Of a DNA stretch of 25,801 nucleotides, positions 1 to 8,219 are shown piece after piece. The position numbers were made by a program, and so were the translations under genes. The notes beneath the pieces are model-generated. The model was given only the letters and a program-made list of their open reading frames with translations. It had not been told where the DNA came from and made no database searches. This DNA comes from Nitrospira sp. (GTDB lineage: Bacteria; Nitrospirota; Nitrospiria; Nitrospirales; Nitrospiraceae), in contig JAJFBJ010000045.1 in assembly GCA_020697375.1 (NCBI GenBank), forward strand, positions 1 through 25,801, given 5' to 3'. Each line of letters starts with the position of its first letter. Position 1 is the stretch's first letter.

Positions 1-24
1 TAAAGGAAACAAAAGGAGCCGACC

Positions 25-563
25 ATGAAGCCACGCAAAGCCGCTATCTACGCTAGAGTATCGACCGACGGCCAGACGACGACCAACCAACTTCAGGAGT
101 TGCAGGAAGTCGCGAAGCGTAATGGGTGGACCGTGGTCCATGAATTTGTCGATCGAGGCATCTCCGGTGCCAAAGGACGGGAACATCGGCCGGCCTTTGA
201 TGCGCTCTGGCAGGGCGTCGGCCGAAAAGACTTTGATGTGGTCATGGTGTGGGCGGTGGATCGGTTGGGTCGTTCGCTCCAACACCTCGTCAATTTTCTC
301 ACCGAATTGCATGCCAAGAAGGTGGATCTCTTTATTCATCAGCAAGGGATCGACACGACCACCCCGGGAAGGAAGGCCCTCTTCGGGATGTTAGGCATCT
401 TTGCGGAGTTCGAACGCAGCATGATCCAAGAGCGCGTGAAGGCGGGCATTAAGCGCGTGAGAAACGCTCCATCGCCGATGAATTGCACATCAGTTCACGA
501 ACGGTCTGGAAGGTCGTCAGCCGCGAGAAAGCAGTGGTGGGACAGGCCTCCTCCGTTGATTAG
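25..563 (+). pseudogene. Serine recombinase (resolvase/invertase), C-terminal part deleted and frameshifted
   Basis: The first ~147 residues form a resolvase-type catalytic domain: the nucleophile Ser13 lies in ARVSTDGQ, followed by the WAVDRLGRS segment, the F-GMLGIFAEFER segment and the long E-helix start (MIQERVKAGIKRVR). An AAGGAG ribosome-binding site precedes ATG 25. After about position 464 the frame loses homology, but shifted by one frame from position 465 the sequence reads RSIADELHISSRTVWKVVS, a typical resolvase helix-turn-helix, ending at TAG 561-563. The usual hinge and linker (GRPK-type segment) between the two parts is missing, so an internal deletion has fused the parts out of frame. 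The unshifted frame stays open to 588. The family catalyses site-specific recombination and is usually carried by mobile elements. A protein lacking its DNA-binding domain is probably inactive, so I call it a pseudogene; catalytic-domain identification is confident. Confidence 0.85.
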
Positions 564-692
564 CCTTAGTATCTCCCACATGAGGTAGCGGCCGTAACCA
601 TTTTGAGAGTGGGAATCGGTATTATTAAGTAGAATAGTTGACTCCACGATACATGGGGCTCGACAATGGCTTTTACAAACAAGGAGACTGTC

Positions 693-1172
693 ATGAAGGC
701 GAAAGAAGGAATTATTGATCTTTTGAACCGAGTGCTGACGGAGAATTTGACGGCGATCAATCAATACTTTGTCCACGGGAAGATGTGTGAGAACTGGGGC
801 TATGAGCGCTTGTACCAGCATGTGAGCAAACGCGCGTTTGACGAGATGAAGGATGCGGACGAGACGATTGAGCATATCTTGTATCTTGAAGGCGTGCCCA
901 ACGTGCAGCGGATGGGCAAGGTCTCTGTGGGGCAAACCGTACCGGAGCAATTGAACCTTGACCTCAAAGCGGAGCATGCGATGCTCAATCTCTATGCCGA
1001 AGCGGTGGCACATTGCACGAAGGCTGGAGATTACACCACCCGAGCTATGCTGGAGGGTATGCAGAAGGATACCGATGGTCATATTGATTGGATTGAGACC
1101 CAACTCGAATTGATCAAACAGGTGGGGCTCGAGCGATATTTGAGCGAGCAGATTCGCAAAGAAGAGTCATGA
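693..1172 (+). CDS. bfr: Bacterioferritin, heme-ligand type with degenerate ferroxidase site
   Basis: The 159-residue product matches bacterioferritin along its whole length (AINQYF, NWG-ERL, DEMKDAD, ILYLEG-PN, GHIDWIE). Bacterioferritin forms a 24-subunit cytoplasmic shell that stores iron and binds heme between subunit pairs. I chose ATG 693 rather than ATG 666 because AAGGAG lies 6 bases upstream and the protein then aligns residue for residue with E. coli Bfr. Met52, the heme axial ligand, is kept. Of the six ferroxidase ligands, Glu51, Glu94 and His130 are kept, but positions 18, 54 and 127 are Asn, Asp and Thr instead of Glu, His and Glu. This resembles the heme-binding, ferroxidase-poor subunit of two-subunit bacterioferritins, so a partner subunit encoded elsewhere is likely. 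The gene stands alone between the recombinase relic and noncoding DNA. Confidence 0.93.
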   Translation: MKAKEGIIDLLNRVLTENLTAINQYFVHGKMCENWGYERLYQHVSKRAFDEMKDADETIEHILYLEGVPNVQRMGKVSVGQTVPEQLNLDLKAEHAMLNLYAEAVAHCTKAGDYTTRAMLEGMQKDTDGHIDWIETQLELIKQVGLERYLSEQIRKEES

Positions 1173-1478
1173 GTGATCCAGATAGTTTACGTTTGGTCGG
1201 CGGCAGATCGAGTTCGAGCTGAAAGACCTGCTCTAGCCTCGTGGCATCGTACCTCTTTCAACAAATCCAGCGCGGGTTCACCGAGCCTAAGACGCCGGAA
1301 CGCCATCGATTATTCCGGCAACTAGGAATATAGTGATTCTCCATCTAGCCCAAGCTCAACCGTATGAAGAATCCGTATGAAGAAGAAGGCCGGCATTGAT
1401 ACTACCGCCCCGAATTGCGTACTAGTGGCATGGACGGCGCCCGCCCCGACGGCTAGCCGGCGACGACCATCGAATCGC
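1173..1478. other. Intergenic stretch, no supported gene
   Basis: This is the convergent gap between bacterioferritin (plus) and the secreted protein (minus). A short plus frame at 1241-1333 (GTG start, 30 residues, contains QQIQRGFTEPKTPERHRLFRQ) reads like protein but lacks a ribosome-binding site and may be a relic. I see no convincing terminator. Confidence 0.5.
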
Positions 1479-2480
1479 CTAGCGGGTGGCTGCTGTGCTG
1501 GCAGGTGGCGGACAACTGCCTGGGGTCATGTAGAGCAGATAGTTGCCCATCCCGTGGTGAATGGTTGGGTTGTGTAGCGGATGATGGTGGACCATGACCA
1601 TTTCATAGTCATCCTGCTGCGTGACCGAGAATCCGTTATCGCTCCGGTACACCTGGTAAGGCGGGAAGTCACGGAAGGTGCCATCAGCATCGACATCGGG
1701 AACGGTTCTTAGCAGGGTGCGATTCGTGGTCTTGTTTTCGAGTGCGATCATGAGCAGTTCGTCGTGGCCGTGCGGATACGCGAATTTCACGCAGCCATCC
1801 ATCTTGAATTTCAGGGGTGCCGACAGGACCGAGACACCAGGCTTAATCTCGATCCCTTCATCGGTTTGGTCCGATCCCCGCTGCCCGAACTGGCTGTAGC
1901 AGACGATGTTGATGCCCACCTGATAGACTTTCATTTCCTGGATGGTGGCGCCTTTGGGAGCCACGTACATCGTGAAGCGAGCCATCACGTCCTTCGTAGG
2001 CGGGGCCTTATGATAAAACGCGACGACGGACATCAGGTTTTGACCCTTGCCCAATTTCACGCCATAGCCATCGGGAAAGCGGGCTTCGGTCATTTCTAAG
2101 CCGGCCCCGGCAAAGAACAACGGTTCGCCATCACAGGACACGCTGGGCTCGTCGTTGTTCAACATCAGGATGTGATGCAGATAATTCTTCGGGAGTGGCC
2201 GACCGTCTTTTGTGAACACCTCGGACTTGTACGCGATCATGTAGGTGTCCTCCGGTAATTGAAACACCTTCTTCGGCATGCTGGAGGCCAGGTCCCCATC
2301 GTGGCCCGTCGGCAGATCGACGGGGCCGAATGTCAGGGTGACCATCTGATCCTCGATGGTAAGTTTCGTGTCGCCCATGCTGGGCATCGTCGGAATGGCG
2401 TGATGATCGTGCCCCCCGTCGGCATACACCGGACTCGCGAGCCCCAGAAGTAAAAGAATGGTCAGTAGCGCACGAATCAT
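1479..2480 (-). CDS. Secreted His-rich protein resembling copper monooxygenase (PHM) / SURNod19 proteins
   Basis: The 333-residue protein starts with a signal peptide (hydrophobic residues 3-18, probable cleavage after VYA at 20), followed by a His-rich mature N-terminus (DGGHDHH). AGGAGG precedes ATG 2480. A His pair in YLHHILML (102-103), a later His in AFYHKAP (157), a His-x-His in YPHGHDEL (237, 239) and a Met near the C-terminus (HHGMGNYLLYM, Met311/318) are spaced as in the two-copper peptidylglycine monooxygenase fold. The YLHH segment after a GHD/PLP stretch also recalls plant-type SURNod19 proteins. Function is not known: a periplasmic copper-binding protein or monooxygenase is an inference from motif layout. 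HHHPLHNPTIHH (298-309) adds possible metal ligands. It lies downstream of the small lipoprotein on the same strand with a ~190-base gap, so it probably has its own promoter. Confidence 0.8.
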   Translation of the reverse strand: MIRALLTILLLLGLASPVYADGGHDHHAIPTMPSMGDTKLTIEDQMVTLTFGPVDLPTGHDGDLASSMPKKVFQLPEDTYMIAYKSEVFTKDGRPLPKNYLHHILMLNNDEPSVSCDGEPLFFAGAGLEMTEARFPDGYGVKLGKGQNLMSVVAFYHKAPPTKDVMARFTMYVAPKGATIQEMKVYQVGINIVCYSQFGQRGSDQTDEGIEIKPGVSVLSAPLKFKMDGCVKFAYPHGHDELLMIALENKTTNRTLLRTVPDVDADGTFRDFPPYQVYRSDNGFSVTQQDDYEMVMVHHHPLHNPTIHHGMGNYLLYMTPGSCPPPASTAATR

Positions 2481-2670
2481 AGCCCCTCCTGGTTGTAACC
2501 GTTTCGGCTGTCTATTATGTGGCGGTGAAGAATACTACGAAGTGCTCGACGACGACCGTTGCGATGCACCTGGCCGGGCCAGATGAGCCAGTGCTGATGC
2601 ATTGCCAGACGAGTGCCTGAGGACGCCTCTGGCAGTAATCGGGCACTCAAAATAGTCACGGGCAACGTGT

Positions 2671-2886
2671 TCATGGAGCCGACGGGTGTCCTGGTGGTTC
2701 AGGCGTCGTCGCCGGCGCGCTCATCGATCCTTGTGGGGCCGTGGGTGCTGCATGCGAGGGGGATTGGTGCACGGACGCACCGGGAGGTGGCGGAAGCTGT
2801 CGGTTTGAGCTGTGTCCGTTGCAGCCGATCAACGCCACCAGCGCAAAGGCGGAGAGGATCGAAATGCCGATGCGTCGTGGCGCCAT
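2671..2886 (-). CDS. Small proline-rich lipoprotein
   Basis: A 71-residue product with a positively charged start (MAPRR), a hydrophobic stretch and lipobox LIGC (Cys22), followed by a Pro/Ser/Ala/His-rich low-complexity tail with a PPPP run. I chose ATG 2886 because AAGGAG stands 6 bases upstream and places the signal peptide at the N-terminus; the same frame is open further upstream, but that extension has no signal and poor composition. It is predicted to be lipid-anchored in the envelope. No function can be assigned. Its downstream neighbour on the same strand is the secreted copper-enzyme-like protein. Confidence 0.72.
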   Translation of the reverse strand: MAPRRIGISILSAFALVALIGCNGHSSNRQLPPPPGASVHQSPSHAAPTAPQGSMSAPATTPEPPGHPSAP

Positions 2887-3728
2887 ACGGGGCTCCTTAA
2901 TGGCTCTCATTGTTGAAGGTCTTTTTTCTCGGCATCCATGCGCTCCTAATCGGGATGCCTTTCTGCTTGAGTTGAGGGGCAGTTCTGCGGCGCCGCTGTC
3001 CTGGTTACGAGCACCCGACTCGGATTGGGTGGGATCCTCGATGGCGCCCTTCGTTGTCTTGATCGCCTCTTTCGGTCCCGTGCTGGAGAGGTGCTCGGGG
3101 GGACTGTGCTGGGCCCTCGTAAAGGGTTGGACGATTCGCGATCGATTGACAGGCCGCCGCCCGGCTTCCCCCGCCAGCGTTCCCAATTTCCGAGACACCA
3201 AGCGCAATCAACACAGTCAAGCCCCAGTAGGAGAGGTGCATCGAATCGTTGCGATTGCACAGACCTTCCGGCGAGTCTGTCGCTATTGTGGGTGATACCT
3301 GAGGGAGACGCTACTGGGAAGGGCCCTGGAACATCACTATGTGAGGTCCAGAATCTGATCGCCAGCCACCGCGGACGAAAGTAGGAGCTACTTGGACCGC
3401 CGCATGCCGAGACAAATTCTTTCGAAGGTACCATGCTGTGCGACTTTGTATCTGAACCTACTAGGAAAGCCTCACGCCAAACAACCCCAAAACCTCTACA
3501 GAGTTGGGTCGCCGTTAATAGGGGGGTTTCCTAGTGGTCGGATCGGCCATATGTCTGTAGCCTCAGTACAATAGTGACTGGGTTCTCCCAAACCTTCCTG
3601 GCAATTAAACCTGCGCAATGTGCCGTCAATATCAAGCGACGCACCGCCTCTTGTGCGTGACGTATACATTTGTGACGACGCGAGCGGGGCTCACCGCCAC
3701 ACGAAAGATAAAGATAGGGAACAGCCGT
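2887..3728. other. Long intergenic region between divergent lipoprotein genes
   Basis: About 840 bases without a convincing gene. On the minus strand a frame from 3241 begins like a signal peptide (MHLSYWGLTVLIALGVSEIG) and a second minus frame further down has an amphipathic look (PKEAIKTTKGAIED, about 3070-3030). They could be two halves of a frameshifted exported protein, but there is no ribosome-binding site and I cannot support it. Promoters for the flanking divergent genes are expected here; no clear -35/-10 pair was identified. Confidence 0.4.
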
Positions 3729-4217
3729 ATGAAACATTCCGTCTTATCCGTCTTAATGGGAACACTGTTCAGCGCCGGCCTGCTGATGGCGCAAGCCTGT
3801 AGCCATACCCCCATGGGGTCTGACCACTTCTCGCAGGGCTCGGCACCGTCCGACATGTCCGACGAGGAAAGAGAGAAGGCTGTTCTGGCTGGCGAATGGG
3901 AATATGAAGAAGGAGGTCTAGTGGTGCCGCTGAGGTTGGATCGTTTTGGAAACGGCACCTACGACTATAAGGAGGGGCGCTTTCGCACCGATCTGCTCTC
4001 CGATCATCGCTGGGCCGGAGCGTGGATTCAGCGCGCAAATGGTCGAGAAGGGGGATTCGAAATTTCTCTGTCACCTAACTATTCCGAAGGCGACGGGCGA
4101 TGGTGGTATACACGCATGGAAGGGGACCCCGCGCCGCAAAAAGGTGGACGCTTTCGTGTGTTAAAGGTGAAATCGATTGCAGACAACCAGAGCCTCCCGC
4201 GGGAGCACTCTCGCTAA
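3729..4217 (+). CDS. Exported hypothetical protein with Trp/Gly-rich beta domain
   Basis: The 162-residue product begins with a signal peptide (MKHSVLSVLMGTLFSAG...) ending at Cys24 in MAQAC, an imperfect lipobox, so it is either a lipoprotein or periplasmic. ATG 3729 is preceded by AGGGA at a suitable distance; the frame is open upstream but without a signal. The mature part (about 55-150) has the pattern GEWEYEEGG, RLDRFGNGTY, GRF-T, WAGAWIQ, NGREGGFEISLS, EGDGRWWYTR. It reads as alternating short beta strands with conserved Gly/Trp, like a small lipocalin-like or beta-sandwich domain, and I recall similar hypothetical proteins in Nitrospira. Function is unknown. It stands alone. Confidence 0.8.
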   Translation: MKHSVLSVLMGTLFSAGLLMAQACSHTPMGSDHFSQGSAPSDMSDEEREKAVLAGEWEYEEGGLVVPLRLDRFGNGTYDYKEGRFRTDLLSDHRWAGAWIQRANGREGGFEISLSPNYSEGDGRWWYTRMEGDPAPQKGGRFRVLKVKSIADNQSLPREHSR

Positions 4218-4564
4218 GTTCTCTCAGGCAGACGGCTAGAATAGGTTATGCATCCTGCTGTCACTCACACGGCGCCAGGAGGGTCTTCAGGTCAGCGTCC
4301 TTAACGGGGCGTCACCTAACAAGGCTTCCGAGTCCCTGGGTGTCGGTGAGCCTTTCTCGCGTTCATCGTGCTGCGGACGATGCAATTTACCTTAGCTTGC
4401 ATCGACACACGATTGCAGAAGCATACCGCCTGATCACCAATGAAGAGCGAGGGAGGTGATCGATGCGCGGTCCACTACACAAACATCTGTCGGGGATCGG
4501 ATGAAGGGTTTCTACAGCCTCTGACCCCGTTTCTGATATTAAAGGCCAAAAGAAAGGTGTTCTG
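4218..4564. other. Intergenic region upstream of transaldolase
   Basis: No supported gene. Short open frames here lack ribosome-binding sites and plausible composition. The last ~40 bases carry the A-rich leader of the transaldolase gene. Confidence 0.4.
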
Positions 4565-5212
4565 ATGAAACTCTATCTCGATACGGCGAAGATTAAGGAA
4601 ATTGAAGAAGGAGCGAGCCTCGGTTTGATCGACGGGATTACGACGAACCCGTCCCTCGTGGCAAAAGAAGGGCGCAGTTTCAAAGACATGTTGCGCGACA
4701 TTTGTCATCTCGTGGATGGCCCTATTAGTGCGGAAGTCGTGGAAACCGAGTCCGACGCCATGATCCACGAAGGCCGTGAGCTGGCAAAAATTCACACCAA
4801 CATTGTCGTGAAGGTTCCACTTATCATGGAAGGCTTGCGTGCGACCAAGGTACTGGCCGCGGAAGGGATTCGCGTCAATGTCACCCTGTGTTTTTCCCCC
4901 TCACAAGCCCTGCTCGCCGCAAAGGCGGGGGCCTGGTGCGTCTCCCCGTTCATTGGCCGCCTGGACGACGTCAGTTCGGACGGCATGACACTGATTCGAC
5001 AGATCGTCGCGATCTATGACAACTATCAGTTCAGTACGCAGGTGCTCGTGGCGAGCGTGCGGACGCCGCAACAAGTCGTCGAGGCCGCACTGGCCGGTGC
5101 CCATATCTGCACGATGCCCTATTCCATCTTTCAGCAACTGGTGAAGCATCCGCTGACAGACCTCGGCCTGAAGAAGTTTTTGTCGGACTGGGAGCAAATG
5201 GGGCGTCCGTAA
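4565..5212 (+). CDS. Transaldolase, small TalC/fructose-6-phosphate-aldolase family
   Basis: The 215-residue protein has the expected length and motifs of the short transaldolase family: LYLDTA at the start, GITTNPSL (24-31), the Schiff-base lysine Lys83 in NIVVKVPL, then [17 protein letters not shown] and QVLVAS. Glu57 (ISAEVV) occupies the position that is Gln in E. coli fructose-6-phosphate aldolase, and Phe129 stands where that enzyme has Tyr. Both point to true transaldolase chemistry, transfer of a dihydroxyacetone unit between sugar phosphates in the non-oxidative pentose phosphate pathway. An AAAGG motif lies upstream of ATG 4565. It is monocistronic, with no pathway neighbours. Confidence 0.93.
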   Translation: MKLYLDTAKIKEIEEGASLGLIDGITTNPSLVAKEGRSFKDMLRDICHLVDGPISAEVVETESDAMIHEGRELAKIHTNIVVKVPLIMEGLRATKVLAAEGIRVNVTLCFSPSQALLAAKAGAWCVSPFIGRLDDVSSDGMTLIRQIVAIYDNYQFSTQVLVASVRTPQQVVEAALAGAHICTMPYSIFQQLVKHPLTDLGLKKFLSDWEQMGRP

Positions 5213-5527
5213 CTCTATCTATCCCTTCAGGCTGGAGGACCAGAGTGCGACGGTCAAGTCAGCCAGAAAGAGTTGCATGCGCATTCATCTCCGCGACCAG
5301 GAACGTCTTCAGAAGTTTCCCGACGGACAGTTGCGCAGCTGGTTGCCGTGCAAAACTGCCCAGTCCGGCTTTTAGAGGGCGGCACAATGCGAAATGAAGA
5401 GACGTGGCGCGGCGCTGGCCGTGGGCCTCTCCTCTCCTTCTATCTGTAGCGGCTTCAGTGGCAATACCTCGGTGTTTGGCAGGTCTATGACGTCACAAGT
5501 GTTCGCAGCTTAAAGGAGGAAAATACC
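5213..5527. other. Intergenic region between transaldolase and YtxH-like gene
   Basis: No supported gene. A 32-codon frame around 5279-5377 lacks a ribosome-binding site. The end carries the strong AAAGGAGG of the next gene. Confidence 0.4.
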
Positions 5528-5821
5528 ATGCACAAAGAAGATGGGTCTTGCACCTTGTTCGCATTGATGGCAGGGGCCACTGTGGGGGCCGCCGTCGGGC
5601 TCTTATTCGCTCCTCAGTCGGGATCGCGGTTTCGGTCGTCTCTGCGGGAGTATATGATGACGGCGAAGGACCACGACGAGCAGGCGACCGAGCAAGGAAT
5701 AGAATCAAGTACGATGCGGAGCGTGGGTAGCGGGGAAGGCACGCGCATGGCGAGGACAGAATGCAGCGTGCGGTCACGGCACGAAGACCACACGGAGGGT
5801 GACACGGGGCATGACAATTAG
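5528..5821 (+). CDS. YtxH-like small membrane protein
   Basis: A 97-residue product with a single hydrophobic Gly/Ala-rich segment at residues 9-28 (GATVGAAVGLLFAPQSG), the hallmark of the YtxH/GvpP-like family, followed by a hydrophilic charged tail. AAAGGAGG lies 7-9 bases before ATG 5528. Members are often linked to envelope stress, but the biochemical role is unknown. The tail past residue 50 is Arg/Glu/Ser-rich and unlike the usual coiled-coil tail, so a frameshift in the 3' half cannot be excluded. Confidence 0.72.
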   Translation: MHKEDGSCTLFALMAGATVGAAVGLLFAPQSGSRFRSSLREYMMTAKDHDEQATEQGIESSTMRSVGSGEGTRMARTECSVRSRHEDHTEGDTGHDN

Positions 5822-6456
5822 ACCGTACTGAATCGCTGCGTGTCTGCATCAGAGGCACCAGGGCTCATCAGGCCATCTAACAGTAATTCTAAGACAGATC
5901 TGCAGTCAGTTAGACCACCCTGCTTCAGCGAATCCGTATCGGGAGTGATTTTATGCCGTGGAGGGTGCAGGGTAGGAGTCTCGTGCAGAGCTGACGGCGA
6001 TATATCTGGCAGGGAACGACTGTTTGATTTCGATGATCTGGGCTGAGAATGAGGGGGCGAGGTCGGTCTGTCGAAACGATTGCTTGAGGTGTTCTTCTAA
6101 CGGAGTATCTTCACCTGGCGGAAAATGCCCGTGCTGGGCTTCACTCTGCGCAAGTTATCAGACCGCTGAAGACACCCTTGGTAGGGTACTTGTGGCGGCG
6201 TTGACTGGATACCCATCCGCATGGAGGGTGCGGCAGACTGAGCAGGGTGACCTCGTCACATTCCGCGTCGTACGCGACCACCGACCAGGGCTGGTGCGTT
6301 CGCTCAAGGAGAGTTGTGCGGTCACCCTCTCTCAGACGATTTACGGAGCAGCCAGTTCGGCGCCCCCGCCGATCTACCTTGACCCAAGACATTTAGGCGG
6401 CGACAGGCGTTCGTTGGAACGCCTGTGCCTCTTGCTTCCCATCCCCACGGTAAAAG
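5822..6456. other. Intergenic region with one perfect hairpin
   Basis: About 630 bases. A plus frame runs through 6024-6824, but its Arg/Pro/Ser-rich translation is the antisense of the minus gene at 6457-6822, so I do not call it. The only clear structure is the inverted repeat at 6403-6426. Confidence 0.45.
6403..6426 (-). terminator. 10-bp perfect hairpin downstream of secreted protein gene
   Basis: ACAGGCGTTC and its exact complement are separated by a 4-base loop, 31 bases past the stop of the minus-strand gene 6457-6822. No T-run follows on the minus strand, so intrinsic termination is uncertain; it may be an RNA 3'-end stabiliser. Confidence 0.4.
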
Positions 6457-6822
6457 CTACTTCTTCCCGCTGGGATTCGCGCCCTCATGCTGAGGCGCTT
6501 TGCCGGGAGGCAGCCCACTCGTCCCGCTGGGTCCTCCCCCTCCGACGGCATCCTCTCCCATCGACCCGGTGGCTCCGGGAGATTGTTGGCCCGGGGTGCC
6601 TGGATTTCTGGGAGCGGACGATGGAGCCTGGCCTTGTCCCCGCTGATCCTTGTAGTGCTGTGCATCAGGAGACTTATCCCTGCTGCTGTCGGGAGAGAGT
6701 GGCTGACTGGGATTCGTGGTCCCCGACCCAGATGCGCTCGATGGAGACGCGCTCCATGCTAGCCCTCCCGCCACGAGCACCAAGGCAAAGGCGCCTGCAC
6801 AAACGGTCATCTGACGTGTCAT
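6457..6822 (-). CDS. Secreted low-complexity Gly/Pro/Ser-rich protein
   Basis: The 121-residue product starts with a signal peptide (MTRQMTVCAGAFALVLVAGG, probable cleavage after WSA) and continues as a disordered Gly/Ser/Pro/Gln-rich chain with GGGGPSG and a Lys-Lys end. AAAGGAG lies 8 bases before ATG 6822. The frame is open upstream, but that part is unrelated to the signal peptide. It is predicted to be periplasmic or surface-exposed and intrinsically disordered; function unknown. It resembles the tail of the small lipoprotein at 2671-2886 in composition only. Confidence 0.72.
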   Translation of the reverse strand: MTRQMTVCAGAFALVLVAGGLAWSASPSSASGSGTTNPSQPLSPDSSRDKSPDAQHYKDQRGQGQAPSSAPRNPGTPGQQSPGATGSMGEDAVGGGGPSGTSGLPPGKAPQHEGANPSGKK

Positions 6823-6859
6823 AGCGTACACTCCTTTAGTGAAAAGATATTCATGCTGC

Positions 6860-6957
6860 CTAGGGAATCGGTAAACTTCCCGCTTTGGTGCGTCGCACAT
6901 ACCCCTTGGCTTTTGTACGTGGCTCAACCAATTCGCGTTTGGCAGTCTTGCATGCCG
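6860..6957 (-). pseudogene. Decayed copy of a conserved small basic protein gene (repeat copy A)
   Basis: Read on the minus strand this gives KTAKRELVEP-TKAKGYVRRTKAGSLPIP then TAG at 6860-6862. It closely parallels the N-terminal half of the gene at 14224-14435 (DAKHELIEPHTNDKRYVRRTKAGNLPIP). The start codon is lost (ACG GCA in place of an ATG) and the C-terminal half is absent. DNA similarity extends over about 95 bases, 6863-6957 versus 14340-14436. Confidence 0.65.
6863..6957. repeat. Dispersed repeat, copy A
   Basis: About 95 bases beginning GGGAATCGGTAAA, roughly 75-80% identical by eye to 14340-14436, in the same orientation. It contains the inverted pair GGGAAT/ATTCCC (here imperfect) at its left end. 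Confidence 0.65.
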
Positions 6958-7133
6958 TACGGGTACCCTCCTCCCGGAATGTAAACCGTACTTAATCTGA
7001 GAAGTCCTAGTTAACTCCCTAGCAGAGTCGCTGGATGAGCTGACGAGGGACGAGATACAGTACGAGTTATGACCAAGGCGGCGCCTCGACCGCGAGCATT
7101 CCCTGACCATCATAATTGAGAGGTGGATCACCA

Positions 7134-7610
7134 TTGAAGTTCGAAAACCAGCATTACACATTCATGCGAAGGGCCATTCAGCTTGCACAAAGTCAAGCGG
7201 GTAAACTACAGGGACGACCCTTCGGGGCAGTGATTGCATCGGCTGGCAAAATTCTCGCTGACGGATTTAACCGCACATTGGTCGACAAGGACCCGACAGC
7301 CCATGCTGAGATTGTGGCAATTCGGAGAGCCTGTAAAACAGCGGGCACACCGGAACTTGTCCAGTGCGTCATCTATGCTTCATGCCAACCCTGTCCGATG
7401 TGCCTGAGTGCCATTTACTGGGCTGGTATCCGGACGATCTACTATGGCTGCTCATCGGCCAGAGCGGAACAGGTTGGGTTTGGCGATTCATTTGTATACG
7501 ACGAGGTGTGTGCGAAGGGCCAAGGACGCCACATGACGCACCGTCAGTTGCTGTCTGGTGAGGCGTTTAAGGCGCTGCGGGAATGGAAGCAACAAGGCGG
7601 TCTTGCGTAG
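7134..7610 (+). CDS. Cytidine/deoxycytidylate-type deaminase, guanine-deaminase-like (GuaD)
   Basis: The 158-residue protein carries the zinc deaminase signature: His57 and the proton-shuttle Glu59 in PTAHAEIVAIRRAC, and Cys87/Cys90 in PCPMCLSAIYW. The whole pattern (RPFGAVI, DPTAHAE, CQPCPMC, GFGDSFVYDEV) follows Bacillus GuaD, which hydrolyses guanine to xanthine and ammonia in purine salvage. I prefer TTG 7134 because AGAGGTGG precedes it and the N-terminus then matches the family; another TTG (7116) and ATG 7164 are possible. TadA is the main alternative, but the GF-DSF-Y segment favours guanine deaminase. It is monocistronic. Confidence 0.88.
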   Translation: MKFENQHYTFMRRAIQLAQSQAGKLQGRPFGAVIASAGKILADGFNRTLVDKDPTAHAEIVAIRRACKTAGTPELVQCVIYASCQPCPMCLSAIYWAGIRTIYYGCSSARAEQVGFGDSFVYDEVCAKGQGRHMTHRQLLSGEAFKALREWKQQGGLA

Positions 7611-8219
7611 TCAGCGCGCTGCGCGCCTAACTCTTCTCAGAATTGCATTGCGGGCTGAGTTTGCAGTCAGTCAGTGCGGGGCGCATTGCCTTGCGTCGGA
7701 TTGTTCACGAGCACATACACGCGAATCCTGCGGCTCATCGCCTGCTTCACCAACTCGACCGTTTCGGCGCATTTCGGGCAATTCGCCCACATTTTGTCAT
7801 AGGGTGCCGGTCGTCGTATCAGCCTCTCATAGGTCTGCTGGCAAGACGCGAAAGTCGAGCGAATTGGATCAAGTCGGGAGTTCTGGTGGCGTCAGCTGCA
7901 CTGACCCCTACAGCGCGCGGGAGTAGTTTTCACTCGGTAGCGGTGGCAGTGGAGAAGACTTCCAGTGCTAGCAACGCTTCTGAAGTAGTTGTCCTGTCCT
8001 CTTGAGAGCAACGTCCAGACGCTAATAATGAGTGGCGTGTCGAAGGCCCGACAGTAGCCTAGTTCAAGGCATAAAACTATGGGTCTCCCTAGTGATAGCT
8101 CTCTGATCCGCAGGATAGAAAGGACAGCGGCATAACTTGCTCATGTATAGGAGAGAGACAGTCTGTGCATACCGAGGAAGGTGAATGTCTTCTTTATATA
8201 GAAAGGGAAGAGATGACCA
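7611..8219. other. Intergenic region upstream of catalase
   Basis: About 600 bases, mostly without gene signals. It contains the weak minus-strand small frame described separately (7667-7792) and presumably the catalase promoter in its last ~150 bases. I could not identify an OxyR- or PerR-like operator with confidence. Confidence 0.4.
7667..7792 (-). CDS. Possible 41-residue zinc-binding protein or gene fragment
   Basis: From ATG 7792 the minus strand reads MWANCPKCAETVELVKQA then SRRIRVYVLV. It contains one CPKC knuckle and an amphipathic helix with protein-like composition. The same frame stays open upstream to 7891 (ASCQQTYERLIRRPAPYDK) but has no start codon there, and ATG 7792 has no ribosome-binding site. 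It may be the 3' end of a degraded gene. Function unknown. Confidence 0.3.
   Translation of the reverse strand: MWANCPKCAETVELVKQAMSRRIRVYVLVNNPTQGNAPRTD

Noticed and set aside
634..643. ATAGTTGACT, matching half of a type-1 IscR site, upstream of bacterioferritin
   Set aside because: The second half-site is absent, so it may be chance.
666..692. Upstream ATG for bacterioferritin
   Set aside because: The ribosome-binding site lies inside this stretch and family alignment starts at 693.
3005..3241. Minus frame starting like a signal peptide
   Set aside because: No ribosome-binding site and the continuation is Arg/Gly/His-rich and unlike a protein; at most a relic.
6024..6824. Long plus-strand open frame (266 codons)
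   Set aside because: Arg/Pro/Ser-rich translation antisense to the minus gene 6457-6822, which has a signal peptide and ribosome-binding site.
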